Of a stretch of 64,000 nt of DNA, positions 59,531 to 64,000 are shown piece by piece. The notes beneath the pieces were generated by a model. The model ran no database searches and was not told the DNA's origin. It saw only the letters and a program-made list of their open reading frames with translations. A program made the position numbers and the translations under genes. The stretch's first letter is position 1; each line of letters opens with the position of its first letter. Source of the DNA: Formicarius rufipectus (taxonomy: Eukaryota; Chordata; Aves; Passeriformes; Formicariidae); NCBI GenBank assembly GCA_013399695.1, contig VXAU01004947.1:744990-808989 (forward strand), in the 5' to 3' direction.

Positions 59531-62009
59531 ACATGGGATTAATGAAGAACTAAAGATCCCCTAGCAGTGTAAGAGAGAAAGGAAGCAAAGCTTACAATAT
59601 TATATACATAGAGAATGTTAAAGAATAATTTTACAGCTGATGAATCTGGCATTTATCCAGAGTCAGATAATTTTTTAAAAAATTCTTATTTTTGGCCTCA
59701 AGTCAAAAACAGATAGCAATTACAAAGGGTGACTGTGTTGCATGGGACTCTTATGAAATACCACTTGACCAATAAAAGGTATCACAATATTTACTGTGCC
59801 TACTTAAACAATAAAACAGTTTAAGATAACTCTTCATAAAAATCATTTGGGTGTGTAAAGGATGAACATAAACCAGCTTGTCTGTTATTGATATTTGCAA
59901 TGGTTAAACAACATACAGACACAAGGACAATCTCTCCACTTGAGCTGGGAGCTTGTATTTCACCTCAACACTGCAATGCTCTTTACTTTTTGATAACTGG
60001 GATTGAAAACAGAGGAGTGGAAACAGAGCCCTTTGAAAAGATTCCTTTATTCTTTTAACACATTGTCCTCAATAAAGTTTTTTTTTTTTTTTTTGGTTGT
60101 TTGGTTGGGTTTTTTTTGTTCCTTCCTAGTACCTGCAGAGGACAGAGAAATAAGTAATAACTACAGCTCAGGTACATGGCAGTGAAGTCTGAATAGTGAC
60201 AGCCCTTTAAAGTAAATTTGGTGAGACAGGGGCTTTGTTTTAAGCCTTTTGGAAAGTTCAAACCCATCATCAATCTCCATTCACAAAGACCAAAAAAATT
60301 AATCTTGTGTGCTGTGAACACCTAGGTACATCATTGTGGTGAGGAACCCACAGCTCTAAAGGGATGTGCATGAACCAAATCTAAGTGGCTCAGGAAACAG
60401 ACAGCTCTAAATGTGTTTTTGCTGTGTTTAGGATAGGCTGTGCACTAGAGAGAGGTAGCTCTGCTTGGGAGATTATGTGATCTGTGTGGGAAAGATGGGG
60501 AAAAAATGGCAGACAATACACACCCAGTTATTCCTCCACTGCCCATGTTGGCTCTTTTCCTTTTAGGAGTTGTATCAGTATTGGTTTTGAGAAGCAAAAA
60601 AAACCAGCTGCAATGAACAGGAGAGATGTGGCAAGTGCCTGGAGGTGGTCAAGACAAAGCTTTCAGAGAAGGGAGTTGAGGTTGGCACAGGAAAAAGAGC
60701 AGGATCTGAGTGCAACCTCAGTTACCTGAGAAGGTATGGGTCACTAAACGTGAAGCTACAGATCCCTAAAATGGTAATACGAGGGTCAATTTTAATGTGG
60801 AAGAAAGGGAACAAAATGATAGGGTACAGAAGGAAGGCAACAAGATAAAAACAGCAGGTAAAATGGCATGTGAAGAGTATGCCTTTTGGGAAGGGAACCT
60901 GGTTGCTGGTTGCAGTGTTCAGGGCTAGTATGAACACACTCGAAAGCACTGACTGCTTACACAGAGCAAAAAACTCTGGATATGGACTCTGGACTCATAG
61001 GAGTAAAATCTGTCAGACTTGAACATCCACTGACATCAGTGCTGAGACAGGGGGAGACCACAGGGTCTTGCTCTAGTAGGACCACAATAAATTTAGGGAT
61101 TAGAAGGAGTCAGAAACCCAAAGGTAGGACAGGAAGTTGGGGTTTTAAAGAAAGACAATTTTGCAAGGGGCCCATTGGAGAAAATAGGCTTTGAGGATGC
61201 AAGATAGTTTAGAGAGGCTAAGGAAGATGGATGTAGTCTGAGGACCTTGGATACATCACTAAGAGCTTGATGGGAAGAGCTTATATTGCAGGACATAGTT
61301 TGAATGGGGAGTTGACATGGACAAGTCAAGAAATGTCTTCAAACCCTTTGTAAAAGCAGCAAACAACATAAAATATGAAGTTGTCAAACAGTGGTGCCAG
61401 ACTAGTAAAAGATTTTATTTTCATGAGAAAATTGGTAACTTCTGATCAATTGTTTTAAGTAACCAATCCTTTATATTGTTCCCAATTCTGAACATGGGGA
61501 AAACATACATCTTCATGAGTCTAGTGGCTTTTGTTGGAAAACAGCTCTGTGTTTAGCTAATGATTTAATTAGAAAAGCAGTAGTCAGCTGGCAGTGAATG
61601 GTGAGTCTTTATTTAACAGGGAAGCACGGAAATTAGCCATCCATCTGTTTTTTCCTGTTAATTACTTCTAAATATTAAAATTGAATACAGCTTTCAACCT
61701 GATTGGTAGATTGAGTGGTAATATGGTGTTCAGGTACTAAAAGGAAGACATTAGTAGAAATGAAGATGATGCAGCACCTGTATTTTACAACTTTCATACC
61801 TGTTGCTGAAGCACTTCTACCTACCTATGACAGTTGCTGTGGAGGTCACATGCACCATGTCTGGCCCTTCAGCCATACTTACATCTTCAAATGAGCATCA
61901 GTCTTGCCAGCAGAGTGAACTGAGCCACTCCTTTTCCACGAGAAATGTGACTGCATACCACATATCAGCAGCAGTGCCGAGCTGTGGGGTTGGTCCCACT
62001 TTGAGTTTT
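59531..62009. other. Intergenic, no gene seen
   Basis: A T run of 17 lies at 60078-60094. Otherwise there are short frames only. Confidence 0.55.
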
Positions 62010-62076
62010 TCTTTTAGTGGGGGTGTTGGACTAGTTGTCCTCCAGGGATCTCTTCCAACCTAAATTATTCTGTGTG
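62010..62076 (+). mobile_element. CR1 LINE 3' end, sense
   Basis: GGGGGTGTTGGACTAGTTGT, CCTCCAGGGATCTCTTCCAA, CCTAAATTATTCTGTG is the sense CR1 3' terminus, lacking the last octamer copies. Confidence 0.72.
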
Positions 62077-64000
62077 CCAATGTGCCCTTAAGAGCAGCAG
62101 TCAGAGCTGGCAGCCTATCTCATTTTGTTGGTTCTTCATTCTGAAACACCTTTTTTACCAGCATTGCCATTCCCATCTCTTGCTCTCTCCTAGAAAAGAC
62201 CCTTGTGCAGCTCGTGGTTGAACCTGAGCCCCAGTGACAGCCCCAAGGAAACTGGCTAGGTGCAGCTTCTGCCTCATTTTAGTTGAGCGCTTTGGGGTGG
62301 CTTAGACTGTCTGCTGGGGCAGTCTTGCACATTTACTCTTCCCTTTCTGACCATTGCTGTAGCTGGGCACCCTTGCAGCAGAGTAGCAAATGACCCAAGG
62401 GACACAAAAACCTACTTTCTTCTAGCCACAACTGCTTGTGTGTCCTGTCTTCCCTGTCATAGTCATCTTGTTTCAGGAAATTATTCCCAATTCGTTTCTT
62501 GTATAATAATTTCCATTGAGCTTGCTGAAAGAAAAAAATAAAATTATTCAGCAGCATTCTTAAAAATACTACATTTTATTTTAATTCCCAACTATTTTTC
62601 TTTTCCCTAATAGCATGTGTACTTTGGGGAGCTGTTTTGGAAGCTTTATAGACAGACAGGATCAGAACACACTTTCCCAGGTTCAATCAACAGTTTCCAC
62701 CTTCAACAAGCTGCAAAAAGGAAAGATCATAAGGTAACTCTGTGCTTCTTCACTGAAAAACATTTTCAGTGTCTGAAATTAATTCTTCCCTCTTATTAGG
62801 TATTAATGGTAGGGAACCTAAAGGCATCTAGAGGAGGTAGCTGAGACAGTAGCCTCAGAAGGGCAGCTGGAGGTAAGGCCTTCAAACTCAGGCAGGGAAA
62901 CTTGGAGTTCTGAAAGAAGAATCCCACTGCATGTGGGTAAGGAGTAGGTCATGCGTTTGTCACCTTCAGACTTGATTTACACTTAGCTTGTGGCACTGTA
63001 TCTTTCCAACCAAATGCTTTCTCTCACCAAGAAGGATGTAATTTCTCCATTCCCTCTGGAGTTTATTACTCACATGCTACTTACGCTTCCTTGACTCTTG
63101 ATAAGAAAAATGATTGTCATCTTGTAAATTTTCAAAACATTTTTTGAGATGGCTTCCAGTGCTGTTACAGCATTTTTGCTAACTCTAATATTTGTTTTGA
63201 TGGATTTGGAACTGCCATAGTATAGTTCACGCTTATTGCATGTCAGATTGAAGTATGTGATATTTTCTGACAGTGTATTGGCGTAATTCAAAAAGAATTT
63301 GTCCAGAAAAATGGACAGGGAAGAAAATTATGGTGCAAGGTAAGTAATAAATATTTAAACAGTGCTTAAGAGTTTCTAATGGACAATACCAGAGTTGACT
63401 TTGCCCCTTTCCAGCCTGATTTCCACAATATTTGTCAGGACACTTTTGCTTCCACAAGCACAGAAGACAGGATACAAAGGACTCTCTCTCAGTCTCTCAA
63501 GACAAGGGACGTCAGTCTGTGAAGCACTCCCAGGACAAGAAATCCTGCTAGAGGACCGGATCATAGTTATGTGGGCAAGAAAGCCACTGCAGATTGTAAG
63601 ATGAGGACAAGGCAGATGTGAGGACTGATATTAAAAATAAGTTCTTTGCCCTAATTTTTTTTGTCTGATGTTCAAACCGAAAATACTCTAGTTTTAGCTG
63701 ATATTTCTGAATTTCTGTGTATTGCTGGCTTGCTGAGAAGACTTTCACCTGTTTAAGTTAGTGGGGTAAGATCATTCAGCCCCTGGGGTTCTTCACTACA
63801 AGGTGAAGTGTCACACAGGTGAATAATACCACTCCAGAGCTGACCAAGGTACAAGGCCTGAAGAAATAGGGTTAGTGGTATTAAATATACATCTGACACC
63901 AGTCAGATATGCAGTTAGTGTCACAAGTGTGACACTTGCTAGGCTGCGTCCTCTGAATTCCCAAACAAACTGCACATGTGTCTGCCCGAGTCTTTGAACA
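62077..64000. other. Intergenic, no gene seen
   Basis: Ordinary AT-rich noncoding sequence to the end of the window. HTR1E, the known neighbour beyond the CGA 3' end, is a single coding exon of about 1.1 kb and is not present here. Confidence 0.55.

Noticed and set aside
1..64000. CRISPR arrays, bacterial-type operons, tRNA or rRNA genes, or an unknown defence-like system
   Set aside because: None is present. The sequence is avian nuclear DNA and shows no cloverleaf tRNA, rRNA segment or regularly spaced repeat array by eye.

Overview
This is a 64 kb piece of vertebrate nuclear DNA, almost certainly from a bird and probably not a galliform. It has no operons, has spliced exons, and carries many CR1 LINE fragments with the (ATTCTATG)-type 3' end. 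It also has avian-type endogenous retrovirus (ERV) long terminal repeats, and gene density is low. One gene can be placed with confidence: CGA, the common alpha subunit of the glycoprotein hormones (TSH, FSH, LH). It lies on the + strand from about 20116 to 28005 and has four exons.

Layout. Positions 1-239 are an assembly gap. From 240 to about 450 there is a dense CpG island with GC boxes, two CACGTGAC E-boxes and an E2F-like site. In other vertebrates ZNF292 lies next to CGA in divergent orientation, so the island is most likely the ZNF292 promoter, with that gene running leftward out of the window; no ZNF292 codons are visible. The island grades into a CR1 fragment that appears to be split by a 541 bp LTR-like insertion (545-1085). 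From 1.8 to 19.9 kb there is only intergenic DNA with decayed CR1/L3-type LINE pieces. At 19.91-20.1 kb is a well-preserved CGA proximal promoter (SF-1-like half site, GATA element, TAATTA homeodomain site, TATA box), followed by noncoding exon 1, a 4.9 kb first intron holding an antisense ERV LTR, three coding exons (25080-25179, 26112-26296, 27665-27742) and a polyadenylation signal at 27982. The predicted precursor is 120 residues, with a signal peptide, ten mature cysteines and two N-glycosylation sequons.

From 28 to 64 kb I see no convincing gene. The known neighbour on this side, HTR1E, would lie beyond the window. The stretch holds CR1 copies, three more LTRs (one beside a short assembly gap at 39530-39612, and two related copies at 40724-41560 and 53945-54771), microsatellites, small tandem duplications and two short perfect hairpins. 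One exon-like open frame at 48524-48634 is flagged but not called as a gene.

I did not find a new biological system. The points most worth checking are the apparent lack of a cAMP response element in an otherwise conserved CGA promoter, substitutions in two loops of the hormone subunit, the antisense LTR just upstream of the first coding exon, and the nested repeats at the CpG island.
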